DNA of 64,000 bases, from assembly GCF_035046485.1 (NCBI RefSeq), contig NC_085137.1, forward strand, positions 250,207,233 to 250,271,232. The letters run 5' to 3'. The first letter of the stretch is position 1, and each line of letters starts with the position of its first letter. The notes under the pieces are model-generated. The model ran no database searches and had not been told where the DNA came from. It worked only from the letters and a program-made list of their open reading frames with translations. The stretch comes from Aedes albopictus (taxonomy: Eukaryota; Arthropoda; Insecta; Diptera; Culicidae). The translations under genes were made by a program, and so were the position numbers. Below are positions 1 to 10,064 of the stretch, one piece after another.

Positions 1-1243
1 AGTTAATGCTTTGACCAGAATGCTGCAATTCTGCTTTGACAGATTTGTAAGATACTTCGCCACCCTTGGAGATGGCTCAGTATAATACAATTTTGTTTGA
101 AGACATGACCCCATACTATTCCGGTATTGTTGGTGTTGAGTAGCAGCCCAGGTGTAAATCTGAAGCTTTACCCAACACTTCGATATCGGAATAGCTGGCT
201 CAGGGCCAATGGAGTCATGTGATGCTCCAGTGCCAGTAAACTCATCCGCCAATTCATTTCCAGCGATGGAAGAATGGCCAGGCACCCATACAAGGTGAAC
301 AGCGTTTGCTGAATTCAGCTCCTCGATTTGAGTTCGACAAGCGGTAACGATCTTCGCCATGGAGTTGGCCGAAGCTAGTGCGTTAGTAGCAGCCTGGCTA
401 TCTGAACAGAAGTATATTACTTTGCCCATTACATGCTGCTGAAGTGCTGATTGCACTCCGCACATAAGAGTAAAGATTTCGGCCTGAAAAACGGTGCAGT
501 GTCTACCAAATGAGTAAGACTGATACAGCCTTAGCTCACGAGAATAAACACCAGCACCTGCTCGACCTTCGAGAAGGGAGCCATCAGTGTAACATACGAT
601 GCCGTCTGAAATACTTCTTTCCAGATATTCAGATGTCCACTCTTCCCGGGAAGGGAATTTCGTGGAAAATGTCCTATATGGAAAATTACAAGCAATTTTA
701 AGATCACTTGGAGCAAGGAAAATTTTGTCCCAATTCTCCAAAAGTGGAAACAACGAGGTGTGTGTTGATGTGCGGTTCACAGGAGTTTCCTCTAGTAGAC
801 AGAGTACCCGTAACCGGTAAGTGCAAAAAAGTGCTTCTTGTTTGAGATGAATGTGTAGTGGAAAAACGTCAAAGAGAACTTCGAGCGCTGCCGTGGGAGT
901 TGAAGAGAACGCTCCAGACATCGCCATTAAGCACATCCTTTGGAGATGGCCTAATTTTGATTGGACCGTTCTCACTTTGCCCTTTTGCCACCACACAAGA
1001 CATCCGTAAGCCAATATTGGACGAACAACAGTCGTGTAAATCCATTTGATATACTTGGGTTTTAGACCCCAAGTTGTACCAAAGGTTCGCTGGAATCGCC
1101 CGAAGGCCACACAAGCTTTCTTGATTCTGAACTCAATGTGAGGTGCCCAGGAAAGCTTGGAATCAAGAATGACTCCAACGTATTTTAGCTGTTCAGTCAC
1201 ATCGATTTCAGAATCAAAGAGACGCAAAGGTCGAACGCCATTA
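1..1243 (-). pseudogene. RT thumb plus RNase H domain of the LOA/Loner-like element
   Basis: One minus-strand frame stays open from about 1243 to the window edge. Its first part matches the RT thumb of non-LTR elements (KYVGVILDSKLSW, then RPILAYGCLVWW). The second part is an RNase H domain with all four acidic positions visible: D in YTDGS, E in QAEIF, D in CSDSQAA and D in NELADE, with VWVPGHS between the last two. A tail resembling SPRVAKYLTNLS follows, as in LOA-type elements. The frame is cut off from the RT by a TGA near 1245 and by an A/T homopolymer at 1261-1270. RNase H would remove RNA from the hybrid during target-primed reverse transcription. Retention of the DEDD residues suggests fairly recent inactivation. 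Confidence 0.8.
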
Positions 1244-2543
1244 CGGTTTCACCTTCCCGTAAAAAAAAAACAATAGATGTTTTACTCGGATTAACCGAAA
1301 GGCCGACACCAATCCTCAACTACCTGAAGGGCGATTTGCATCAGGTCGAAAAGTGTGGTGATACACATACCAACTAACAATGCTAGGTAGTCGTCGGCAA
1401 AACCATAAGTAGGAAAACCGCTATTATTGAGTTGCCTCAATAGCGTATCTGCTACGAGATTCCACAAAAGCGGTGATAAGACTCCCCCTTGGGGGCATCC
1501 ACAAACACTCAATTTCCTAATCCCTGCTAGACGCAATGTCGAGAAGATATATCGGTTTTTGAGCATTTGATGAATCCAATTGGAAATCATTGGAGATATA
1601 CCATGACTCCGTGCGGCTTCCAATATGGTATCGAAAGGCACATTGTCAAAGGCACCCTCGATATCTAAGAAAACACCCAAACAAGATTGCTTTTGAGCGA
1701 ATGCTTTCTCGATATCGTAAACAACCTTGTGTAAAAGAGTCACAGTGGACTTAACAGATTGGTAGGCATGTTGGTTCACATGAAGAGACACGTTGGCCAG
1801 ATGAACATCACGGATATGATGATCCACAATGCGTTATAAGCATTTCAGAAGAAAAGAGGTCAAACTGATAGGTCTGCAACTCTTTGCTTCTTCATACGAC
1901 GCACGACCCACTTTCGGAATAAACTTGACAGTAATATCCCGCCAAGATTTGGGAATATACCCTGTAGCAAAACTGTATTTTTTTTTTCAAAACATGTTTG
2001 AAATGATGAAATCCTTTCTGAAGCAAAATAGGATAAATCCCATCTGCCCCAGGAGATTTGAAAGTAGCAAAGCTATTAAGTGCCCACTCAATCTATTCTA
2101 TAGTTACAATACTCCGAGACGAAGCCAGGGAATCGTAACTACAAGAAAAGACATCAGGTTCATCCGAAGATGTAATATCCACACATCCAGGGAAGTGTGT
2201 GCTGAATAAGCAATCCAGAACTTCCTCATCAGATCGCCATTTGGCAAACGAAGTTCGTTCACTCGGAAATCCTTAGATTTCGCAAGGATTTTATTAACCG
2301 ACTGACTTCACTCAAACTGGAAACATTTGTACAAAGGTTTTTCCAGCCGGATCGTTCAGCAGACCGGAGAGCTTTCCTGTAGGCCTTGCGAGCCGACCTG
2401 ATAGCCTCCGAACCAGCCGAATGTCGTCTGTTCCAACCCTTTCTACATTGTTTCCTGAGTATCGCCAGATCAGAGTTCCACCAAGGGGTTCCTCTTGTGA
2501 TCTTCACAGACCGTAGAGGGCATGCTTCTTCAAAAGCTTCCAT
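1244..2543 (-). pseudogene. Reverse transcriptase region of the LOA/Loner-like element, frameshifted
   Basis: The best-preserved part is 1827-1291, which contains the RT motif A region (GVFLDIEGAFD), motif B (CPQGGVLSPLLWN) and the catalytic box FADDYLAL. Upstream, other frames carry SPGADGIYP, typical of the RT N-terminus, and 2543-2259 carries a PWWNSDLA linker as found between endonuclease and RT in this group. The frame changes at least twice between 2260 and 1830 and again at 1261-1270, so no continuous protein can be made. In the family this enzyme primes cDNA synthesis on nicked chromosomal DNA. Confidence 0.85.
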
Positions 2544-2575
2544 GATGAAGGTCGTTGTAGTATCAACGGCATCAT

Positions 2576-3292
2576 CTAAATCACTTGGAGTGACATAATG
2601 GATTGTGAGTATCCATGAAATTTGGCCGCAACCAAATCAGTAAAAAGATCCCAGTTTGTTGACCGAGGATTCCTGAAACGCAATGTTTGCGAAGTAACAT
2701 TTAAATGTTCAAAAAAGATATAGCGATGGTCAGATAAAGATTCTTCAGCTGACACATGCCAATTCGTCAGCTCGTGACTAACTCTACTAGAGCAAAGCGT
2801 TATGTCTAACACTTCCTCTCTAGCAGATACCATGCAGGTTGGGCGGTTGCCTATGTTAAGTAATGCAAGATCTGTACTACTTAAGTACTCCATCAAACTG
2901 GAGCCTCTCAAGTTAATGTCTGAGCTGCCCCAGATGATATGGTGAGCATTAGCATCACTGCCAACAATTAGCGGAAGGCCTTTTGAAGTACAGTATGCGA
3001 TGACTTGTTTGAAAGCATCCGTGGGGGATGGTTCATCATGCGGTAAATAAACCGCACAATAGACGTATTTCCTGTTGATTGTGATAGCACATACATCTCT
3101 GTTAGTTAGTTCAAAGATGAGTGTAGCAACTATTGCGTTGTTGACAAGCACACAGGCTCGAGGCATGACACGCGAGTTTGCCATTTCATGTTTGCTGAAA
3201 GTAGCAAACACCGGGTTCACAAGGTTTCCTAGATAGAAATTCCTCTTACAGAAGTAAGGTTCTTGGACCAAGGCCACTTGGGCTGGAACCAT
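2576..3292 (-). pseudogene. Endonuclease domain of the LOA/Loner-like element
   Basis: This 238-codon open frame matches the endonuclease/exonuclease/phosphatase fold of non-LTR retrotransposons. Visible motifs are LVQEPYF near the start (catalytic Glu), GSDANAHHIIWGS in the middle (Asp and Asn), a LLNIGNRPT segment followed by EEVLDITLCS, and SDHRYIFFEHL at the end (catalytic Asp-His pair). Its length fits a whole endonuclease domain. The frame ends 33 bases before the linker frame begins, so a frameshift separates it from the RT. The domain would nick the target site. The first Met is plausible but the true N-terminus may lie upstream. Confidence 0.85.
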
Positions 3293-3295
3293 TTT

Positions 3296-3513
3296 GCATA
3301 AGTCTGCAAAAATTGATTGTTGCTGTTCTTTTATGCTGAAGATTGATCTGAGCTATCCTAACCGTAGCCACTACCCAAACTAAGCAAGATTAACCTTTCG
3401 CAACAACAGCACAACAAAGAACAGCAGCAACAAAACCAGATCAGTATAGATTGGAAAACGCCAAAGGCGAGGATACACGGGATACACTGTGTAAATCGCG
3501 TAATGCGAAACCA
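3296..3513. other. Upstream flank of the LOA/Loner-like element
   Basis: No open frame with recognisable motifs is present. The stretch is A/C-rich with several CAACA and CAGCA runs (3395-3440) and may include 5' sequence of the retrotransposon. The element's 5' boundary cannot be placed from one copy. Confidence 0.4.
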
Positions 3514-3589
3514 GGGACTTGGTCTTGGCTAGAAACTTGAAACGTCAAAAAACGCAGTAGGCAAGACAAAGCTTGCCGGGTATAGCTAG
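3514..3589 (-). repeat. Partial copy of a CCGGCAAACTTTGTC-headed repeat
   Basis: Bases 3514-3589 repeat 3765-3842 nearly exactly, including GGCAAGACAAAG followed by TTGCCGGGTA. It is a shorter copy sitting head to tail with the next one. Confidence 0.7.
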
Positions 3590-3590
3590 T

Positions 3591-3842
3591 CTATATATAT
3601 AAAAATGCAGTGACATACGTGGGACCGCGCATAACTTGCGAACGGAAGGTCCAATTTTGGTCGTCTTAGTTTTGTTCTGTTAGTTTTCACCAAAGGAAGG
3701 TTTATGAGCCAAAAAACTTTGAAAATTGAGAGGTTTTGAAAATCGGGGTTTCATCCATTTTGAACGGGGACTTGGACTTGAGTAGAAACTTGAAACGTCA
3801 AAAAACGCAGTAGGCAAGACAAAGTTTGCCGGGTACAGCTAG
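3591..3842 (-). repeat. Interspersed repeat with CTAGCTGTACCCGG head and ATATATA tail
   Basis: On the minus strand the unit begins CTAGCTGTACCCGGCAAACT and ends in a TTTTTATATATATAG tail. A third copy with the same head and tail lies on the plus strand at 51876-52178. The head contains a small hairpin (GGCAA with TTGCC) a few bases inside a CTAG terminus, which resembles a Helitron 3' end. The AT-rich microsatellite tail would equally fit an RTE-type or SINE-like retroposon. No coding capacity is seen, and the class is undecided. Confidence 0.65.
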
Positions 3843-5440
3843 TTTCTTCTAAAATTCCTTTGAGGAGATATTTTTGCCTCTGAAGACTTCTTTAGAATTC
3901 ACACACACATACACGGAGGGGTAGGCTAAAGGAGTTAAATGAACTGATGCCCGGACTTAAGTTCGTGGAGTAGCCAGACTTTTGTCATGGGATAGCAACT
4001 TTATGTTGACTACCGAAGGAATTCAGGAATTTCAACTCACCCTGCTACAACAAACCATTAGGTTGATTCCTTTCTGGAGTGATTCTGCAGCCATAGGTAA
4101 TCCTTGCGCTGATGGTGGGTACACTTCAATCATCATCATCATCATCATCATCTGAAGACTTCTTTAGAATTTCAGCGATATCTTCCGGAATTTCAGCAAG
4201 GGTTTAAAAGTTCTTCCAAGTAACAAGTAGCATTTTCTGTTTTGTTTGCCTGCTAGATAATAAGATCTATGCTCATGAAAATCGGAATGAATAGCATGGC
4301 GAAATAATTTCCCAGAAATTCCTGACGGTTTGTCAAAAACAATCCCTTAAGAAACTCATGGAACCTTCACAAACTCCTAAAAGAAATTCTTGAAAATTTT
4401 TAGGATGAATTCCCGGATGAAAACTCCAGAAGTAATTTTTGTTATTCCTGTGAACAATTTTTGGACGAAAGCCTACAATAATACCTAGGAAAATACCTAA
4501 GGGGGCATGCTCTCTAATAAAACACCTACATAGGCTTATGTAGGAATTCTGCAGGTAAATCCAAGGCAAAAATGCATGAGAAACCATTGGAGGAATTCCA
4601 GAAAAAATCCGCAGAAGAAGTTCAGAATCTCGAAAAATAATCAGCGGAAATTGCAGACAAAGGTACTGGTGGAATTCTTGAAGAAATCCTTTAAAAATTT
4701 CTGTGGGATCCATGGAGGATTTTCTGAAGGAATCCTTTGAAGAACTCCTAGAGATACCTCTGAAGAAATTGCTTATACAATTTTTGAAGGCATGTGTACA
4801 CAAACATCACAAAAATCTACTACCTAAAGAAATTTCTGAAGAAAATTCTGAAGAATCAATAAAATAAATTCTGAAGGAATTAACTAGGAACAAAAAATGT
4901 TTTTTTTAAAGGAATGTTTGAGATAATACCTAGAAGAAGTGAAGAACCATCTGCAGGTATCCAAAGAAAACAATGTTGAAAAATGCTAAGGAATAGATTG
5001 TGGAGAATTTTTTGAAAGAATCTTTGGAAGAAAATCTGAGAGAATCCCTGAAGGAAGGTCTACAAAAATCCAATCCAGTACCTAAAAGAATTATTTCAGA
5101 AACTGTTGAAAAACTTTCAAAAGAATATCTTGATTATTTTCTAAATAAATACCCGATGAAATCCCTGGATAAATAGAACTATAACAGAAGGAACCTCTAT
5201 TGAAATTAAAAACAATAATTTCTAGAAAAGTTTCTGGAAAAAAATCTATAGAAAACCCCTAGAGGAATTCTGAAAGAACCGGCAAAACTTTGTACAACAA
5301 TTTCTCCCGGAATTATTTTTTTTGAAGAACCGTTTGTAGGTATTCTTGGAGAAATTCCTGGAAAAAAATCTAGAGAATTTTCGGAAAAGTCCCAAAGAAA
5401 AACTCTTGAAAAAAAGTTCTGAAAACATTTGTATGTAGTA
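3843..5440. repeat. Degenerate GGAATTCCTG-type array
   Basis: The stretch is built of loosely repeated ~10-13-base words such as GAATTCCTGG, AGGAATCC and GAAGAAATTC with no fixed period. The same material recurs at 33541-33772, 37626-37831, 40085-40470, 43690-44370, 46090-50460, 61010-61860 and 63526-63840. Minus-strand frames through it (for example 4803-4333) are open only because of its composition. It is interrupted at 3900-4150 by a retroposed insertion. Confidence 0.7.
3900..4150 (+). mobile_element. 5'-truncated retroposon with (ATC)n tail and 21-bp target duplication
   Basis: Identical 21-base repeats at 3879-3899 and 4151-4171 (both beginning TCTGAAGACT) flank a 251-bp insertion that ends in about seven ATC repeats (4129-4150). 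A long direct target duplication plus a simple-repeat 3' tail is the mark of target-primed reverse transcription. No protein motif is visible, so it is either the 3' end of a non-LTR element or a SINE. The surrounding array continues on both sides. Confidence 0.8.
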
Positions 5441-5442
5441 TG

Positions 5443-5668
5443 TTGAAAACACTAAGGATGGTAACCCGAGAGCGGTCGCGTCGTGTACTGAGTACACGCA
5501 CCATGAACAATGCGCGCATGTGGTACACAGCGTGAGCGCGGCGTCGCTGCAGGTAGTCAGAGACGCGACTGCTCGAGGCTTTAACGTGATTATAACACAA
5601 TGAGTTATACATATCATGGTTTGTTAGGATTATGTTATATTTTTGTTACAATTTTCTAGTCGGATACC
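5443..5668. mobile_element. MITE end of the CCCGACTAG family with an internal insertion
   Basis: The right end (5588-5668) is the inverted complement of the first ~80 bp of the MITE at 22929-23382, including the TTTTCTAGTCGG terminus. The homology resumes at about 5443-5470 (GTTTTCAA side). In between lies a GC-rich ~120-bp segment (5460-5580) absent from the other copy and containing GTGTACTGAGTACACG. The left terminus is missing, so the copy is truncated. Confidence 0.6.
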
Positions 5669-7366
5669 TCCATCTCAAGTACCTCTATTTTTATGGGTGG
5701 CCTTTATCAACCACGCTCCATCTACGCTTCACTCAATCTAGCTGAACAGCAAACCGTTCGCCGGATGAGTTAAATGGTTCCTGAACAAATATTTCGAGTG
5801 ATTAGTTCAAAGTAGGAAAGAAGCAATGATTTGTTATTCTCTAGACTACTTTAACATCGCACTATGATAGTTAAGTGGAAACATTTCAATAATTTGTTTA
5901 ATTCCAATGATTTTGACCCTTGAATAAGTTCTCACGAAACTCCTGTCTTACGACCACACAGGCACAAATAGACAAAACAACAGATCCCTTCCACGAGTCA
6001 ATAAATGTCTATTTTCCTCCATCTAGAACGGAAGCCAGTCATCCCATGTCACATTCGAGCCCTTCGGTGGTGGCCCTTTGTGTGGTATCAACCCATCCAA
6101 CCATTTCACACCACGTGGTGACAGGTGACACCATCTCGAGCTCCCACGCGGATCTTTATCAGTCAATGTCGTCGTCGGTTGGCGGGGCCCAAGCAGCGCC
6201 TCGGTTGGTTTGGCACGTCAAGAAAGAAACGATGAGTTTGGTGCCGATAAATTATCAACCCTGCTCAGGTGATAAATTTCGGTTTCTCCGGGTCGACGGA
6301 TGGAGACGTTTGGCATCGATCAGGGCTGTGGACTGTGTCGTTGTGAATTAAATTGGACCGAAATACCCCGGGGATGCGCAAAAGTACTTAGCTCTCTAAC
6401 TCACAGTCAGGATCACACATTTGATCCACATCAAATGAAACTCAAATTCCAATGCTGTGTTGAAAGCACAAAATCGGAAAAACAACGGAATTGAATATTC
6501 ATAAGTCGCCCGACCGACCGTCATCGTCGTCTGGAAGTCGGGATTGATGTGTTCTGGAGGGTGCTCCTGATGCCTGGCGCCATCCGACGAACGCGGACGG
6601 GGACCTGGTGGGTAATTGATTCCCTATGCGTTCCAGCCGGCTGCACTCATATGCTCAATTATTCCTCCCGAGTAATCACAAATTGGTGCTGCTGCTGCTG
6701 CTTCTGCTACAACTGCTGCGCTGCGGTGATGTCGACGATGATGATGACGGTGTCGAGGTTGAAGGTTGAATAAATACGGCATAATAAGAGCAATAAAATT
6801 AAATCAATGGTGCCTGCTGAGGGTTGCGGAAGGTGGCATTCGTTGACCTTCGTGTGTTTTTTCGGTCCCAGGTTGGCTGGCAAGTGCCAAAAGCACCAGC
6901 TCGTTTTACTTTCTGCAGTGGGATTAAAGTACGTAATAATGTAGTTTTATGTCCCTAGGAGCTCGTTTGGCCAGACCCTAATGTAGGGCGAGTGAAATTT
7001 GGGTGGAGTACGTCGTGAAAGGTTATGTGTACAAGACCGACGACGATGGCAGTCGTAAAGATCTTCCGGACTAGCGTCGAGGAAGAAAGTCTGGAATGGG
7101 TTAGAGCTGGATTTGAGCATTATACTTCAATTACAATAAATTCCAGGCGAGACTAGCTTGGCACGGAGCCCAAGAAAACAAAATTCAAATGTCTTGGCAA
7201 CATTTACCGTACTTGGCTATTTTTTCGAGCCTGGAAAAGTTCGAAAAGGATGGCTAGACACCTTCCCGTCATGGAATCGATTATGTTGTTTTTGGGCAGA
7301 TGGGTAGTTTGAATTTCAATGGTTTGTAACTAGACAAACATACAACCTTAAGCATAAGTATTTATA
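5669..7366. other. Single-copy noncoding stretch
   Basis: No repeat end, RT motif or convincing splice-bounded frame is visible. Base composition is more balanced than in the repeats around it. Short (TGC)n and (GAT)n runs occur near 6686-6745. The open frame 5920-6351 shows no domain and no coding signature I trust. Intron or intergenic DNA, possibly with regulatory content, is the simplest reading. Confidence 0.4.
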
Positions 7367-7368
7367 TA

Positions 7369-8309
7369 CAGTATATCAAACAATTGTCCGTACAGCAATT
7401 TTTTGTTCAAAATAATTTTTCATTCAAATGTTCATAACTTTTTTATACGTCAATCAAAAACGCTGAAGTTTTGACCAATCACGAATAGTATATTAAAGCT
7501 CCATTGGTAAAATTTTGAGCAAGATCGAATAAATTTTCTAAAAATTATAGAATTTTTAGAAAAACTTACTAGATTTTTGAACACATTTTTTAAAACATTA
7601 TATCTCAATATGTACACGATGAAACTTTTTCATTTTTTTGTTGTGTTACAGCTGATACCTAAGGCTTTGCAATTACTTTTGAGATTATATATTCACTACA
7701 AAAAATATGAAAAATATGCTTATGTAGTTGACGATTTTTTAAAATTTACCATATTTTGCACATATAATCTGCCAAACGTTTTTCATCAATAAAAGTGCAT
7801 TAACTGAAAGAAAATTACATAGGACCTACTCTTCATATGTAGTTTAGTAGGTCCTGTATAAACATATTACATTAAGAAAGTTTCAAAACGTTGAAAACAC
7901 TTGGCACTTTTATTGATCAAAATATGATAAATTTCCAAATGACACTCTGAACATATACAAAATTTTCATATTTTTTGTAGTGAATATAAAACCTCAAACA
8001 AAGCTGCATATGAAAGCCTTAGGTATAAGCTGTATCACAAAAAAATTGAAAAAGTTTCATCGAGTACATATTGAGATATAATGTTTTAAAAATGTGTTCA
8101 AAAATCTAATAAGTTTTCCTAAAAATTCTATAACTTTTAGAAAATTTATGCGATCTCGCTCAAAATTTTACCAATGGAGCTTTAATATACTATTCATGAT
8201 TGGTCAAAATTTCAGCGTTTTTGATTGACGTATAAAAAAGTTATGAATATTTGAATGAAAAATTATTTTGAACAAAAAATTGCTGTAAGGACAATTGTTT
8301 GATACACTG
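7369..8309. mobile_element. 941-bp palindromic TA-flanked element (Tc1/mariner-type ends)
   Basis: The left end CAGTATATCAAACAATTGTC is matched in inverted orientation at the right end (GACAATTGTTTGATACACTG), and TA flanks both sides (7367-7368 and 8310-8311). The inverted arms are not just terminal: they run about 430 bp each, and even the centre (7823-7859) holds an inverted AGGACCTACT pair, so nearly the whole element can fold into one hairpin. No transposase frame exists. The TA duplication and CAGT ends suggest mobilisation by a Tc1/mariner-type transposase. Confidence 0.85.
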
Positions 8310-8458
8310 TAGATAACAGTTAAATTCGTAGCTTCCCGAAACGAGCATTTGCAAGCTTCATCATGTGATTCTGCTACGTTCAAGCGTCATGACCGAATGT
8401 TCCATATCGCTTAGATTTTTTTCTTCTAAAAATGGCTTATTTTTGATACTCTATATCA

Positions 8459-8605
8459 CAACTGAGAGCTTCCTCTGCAAAACCTCTATCGTGTGGCAAG
8501 AACAAATATACTCTATGCCCAAGAAAGTCAAGGAAATTTCCTTTACGAAATGTTCCTGGAGCGACCGGGCATCGAATTCATTACCCTCAGCATATCCATG
8601 CCTTT
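8459..8605 (-). mobile_element. Diverged Feilai-type SINE fragment
   Basis: The order AACTGAGAGCTTCCTCTGC, then ATCGTGTGGCA, then ATACTCTATGCCC and GACCGGGCATCGAA copies the body and head of the SINEs at 13490 and 32464, with many substitutions. The 3' tail and the A-box end are missing. Confidence 0.75.
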
Positions 8606-9081
8606 ACAGCTGGATTCTCAAATAGAAAGGGTAATTAAACAAATATGATAAAGGGTGGTGACCCCGCAGCATTTTCAATTTCAATTGAAATTTACATATG
8701 AAATTTATAAGTAAAGTCAATCGTCAATGTAAACAAGACGCTTTCACCGTCGCCTAGTCAGATGGACTGCTGCGTCGTCTGCGTCGACTGCTGCAGCTAA
8801 TAGTGTGCAGGAAGAAGTAAGCAGACTCATCTATCCCATTTGCCAGATAGAACCTTACGCCTCAATTGACTAACAATTTTATTACCTACGAGTCTTGCTC
8901 GTCCGGACGGCCGGCCTTTCTTCCTCCTGATCCTTCGTTAACTTCTGGCCCTAACGGGTGCGGTTCAGCTCAGATCTAGCGCTTTTCAAGTTTCCATGCT
9001 AATTACACTTGCATGCAAGGTTTCAGGGTAACGTACTCATGGTTAGCTGAAGCTTACGCTTCGTAACTTTCTACTTTCCAG
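8606..9081. other. Noncoding flank upstream of the candidate exon
   Basis: No repeat ends are visible. Its last bases (9064-9081) form a pyrimidine-rich tract ending in TTTCCAG, a good splice acceptor for the exon that follows. Most simply this is the end of an intron. Confidence 0.4.
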
Positions 9082-9210
9082 ATTGTTCTCGAGCCCGTCA
9101 CACCACGAGGAGGTTGGTTGGCAAAGGAAACATGCCTGGAGTGCGTGGGTGACGGTCGCTACTTCCTTCCCGCCCTAAACCGCCAGGCAAACTTCGGCAC
9201 CATATCGCAG
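9082..9210 (+). CDS. Candidate internal exon of a host gene
   Basis: The stretch lies between a strong acceptor (ACTTTCTACTTTCCAG ending at 9081) and a donor (CAG then GTTAGA at 9211). It is 129 bases, exactly 43 codons, phase 0 at both ends, and only one plus-strand frame is open. The peptide starts IVLEPVTPRGGW, has two closely spaced cysteines (CLEC), then DGRYFLPALN, and ends FGTISQ. Codon choice is GC-rich at third positions, unlike the flanks. I do not recognise the family. It has no retrotransposon motif and is the only segment that looks like ordinary host coding sequence. Another donor up to 30 bp downstream is possible. Function unknown. Confidence 0.6.
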
Positions 9211-9244
9211 GTTAGATGCGTGACGTATGGTGGTGCAGCGGGAC

Positions 9245-9581
9245 CAGAGATGCCAGGTTACTTTATCAAAAATCTGTATTAATACATTTTTTTCTGTATC
9301 GCCGTGTTCGAGGGTATGGCAGACATCGAGAGTCCTAGATTTCAATAAAAACTAACAAAAATGTTCTAGTTTTTGACGGTTTTAAATTTTTATTTTTTAT
9401 TTAAGCTGCAATTCGTAAAGCTTTCATTTAACTTATTGAAAATAAGTTCAAACTTCGTGCTTTATGAAGAAATCTGTATCACACTTGAAAAATCTGATTT
9501 TTTCTGTACTCTGTATCTTGTCTGTATAGAAAGTCAAAAATCTGTATAATAAAGAAAAATTCTGTATATCTGGCATCTCTG
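9245..9581. mobile_element. hAT-type MITE, 337 bp
   Basis: Perfect 12-bp inverted ends (CAGAGATGCCAG and CTGGCATCTCTG) are flanked by an 8-bp duplication with one mismatch (AGCGGGAC at 9237-9244, AGCGGGCC at 9582-9589). Eight-base duplications and CAG-type ends are hAT hallmarks. The interior is AT-rich with repeated AAATCTGTAT words and has no ORF. It starts 34 bp after the donor of the candidate exon. Confidence 0.85.
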
Positions 9582-9589
9582 AGCGGGCC

Positions 9590-9940
9590 GCTGTTTTCGC
9601 TTTTGGCTCTGTGCGGTGAACGCTATTTTTGGAAAATAAATTGAGATTTCAGTTAAAGAAATTGCTTTCGCAATTGAATTGTCTACCCATCTAAATCCGT
9701 TACAAAGCCAAGTATTCAAAAGCCAACGACTTCGGGGTTCTATCAAGATAAGGAGAACAGGAACAGTGATTCTCGATACAGTGTACGCAGTACGCAACTA
9801 CGTTGCGTAGCTACTCACCTTTCTACACTTCGCGAAGTTGTATGTTATGATTTTCATTGATTATTATGTTTTGACTCAGGTTACGTCCGTGTAAATCATG
9901 CTTTAAATTACACAAATTCTAAATAACAAAAAGCTTGTAA
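9590..9940. other. Noncoding, nothing recognised
   Basis: AT-rich sequence with a short inverted word near 9785-9812 (GTACGCAACTACGTTGCGTA). No open frame of interest. Confidence 0.35.
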
Positions 9941-10047
9941 CCTCCAAGCATCTCTGGGGCTTCACAGCGTTGAAAGCGAGCATAACAAACGTGTTCAAGG
10001 CCAGCGAGGTGACGGCAGCTGTGACGGAACAATCCGGCTTCAAAGAG
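9941..10047. mobile_element. Small TTAA-type MITE
   Basis: The internal word GCGAGCATAACAAAC and the CGAGGTGACGGCAG segment match the MITE at 19102-19217, and its right end (GGCTTCAAAGAG before TTAA at 10048-10051) matches the termini of the piggyBac-like element at 37836-40080. The left flank is GTAA rather than TTAA, so one end has decayed. Confidence 0.6.
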
Positions 10048-10064
10048 TTAAGGCAATGAAGGGC

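Larger units (their letters stand above)
1..3295 (-). mobile_element. LOA/Loner-like non-LTR retrotransposon, partial
   Basis: Read on the minus strand, this stretch gives in order an apurinic-type endonuclease (about 3292-2576), a linker (2543-2259), a reverse transcriptase (about 2200-1291), a thumb region and an RNase H domain (to base 1). Endonuclease, then RT, then RNase H is the order of LOA/Loner/I-type non-LTR elements. The 3' end lies beyond the left edge of the window. Several frameshifts and stops break the frame, so the copy is dead as a whole, although individual domains stay open over long stretches. No ORF1 was recognised upstream. The clade name is inferred from motifs and domain order; I-clade or Outcast-type membership cannot be excluded. 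Confidence 0.85.

Noticed and set aside
3514..3842. Direct repeats taken as LTRs
   Set aside because: The unit is too short, copies are adjacent rather than flanking a coding interior, and heads lack TG...CA.
5246..5617. Two overlapping minus-strand frames
   Set aside because: They cross from the degenerate array into a MITE end; both frames are composition artefacts.
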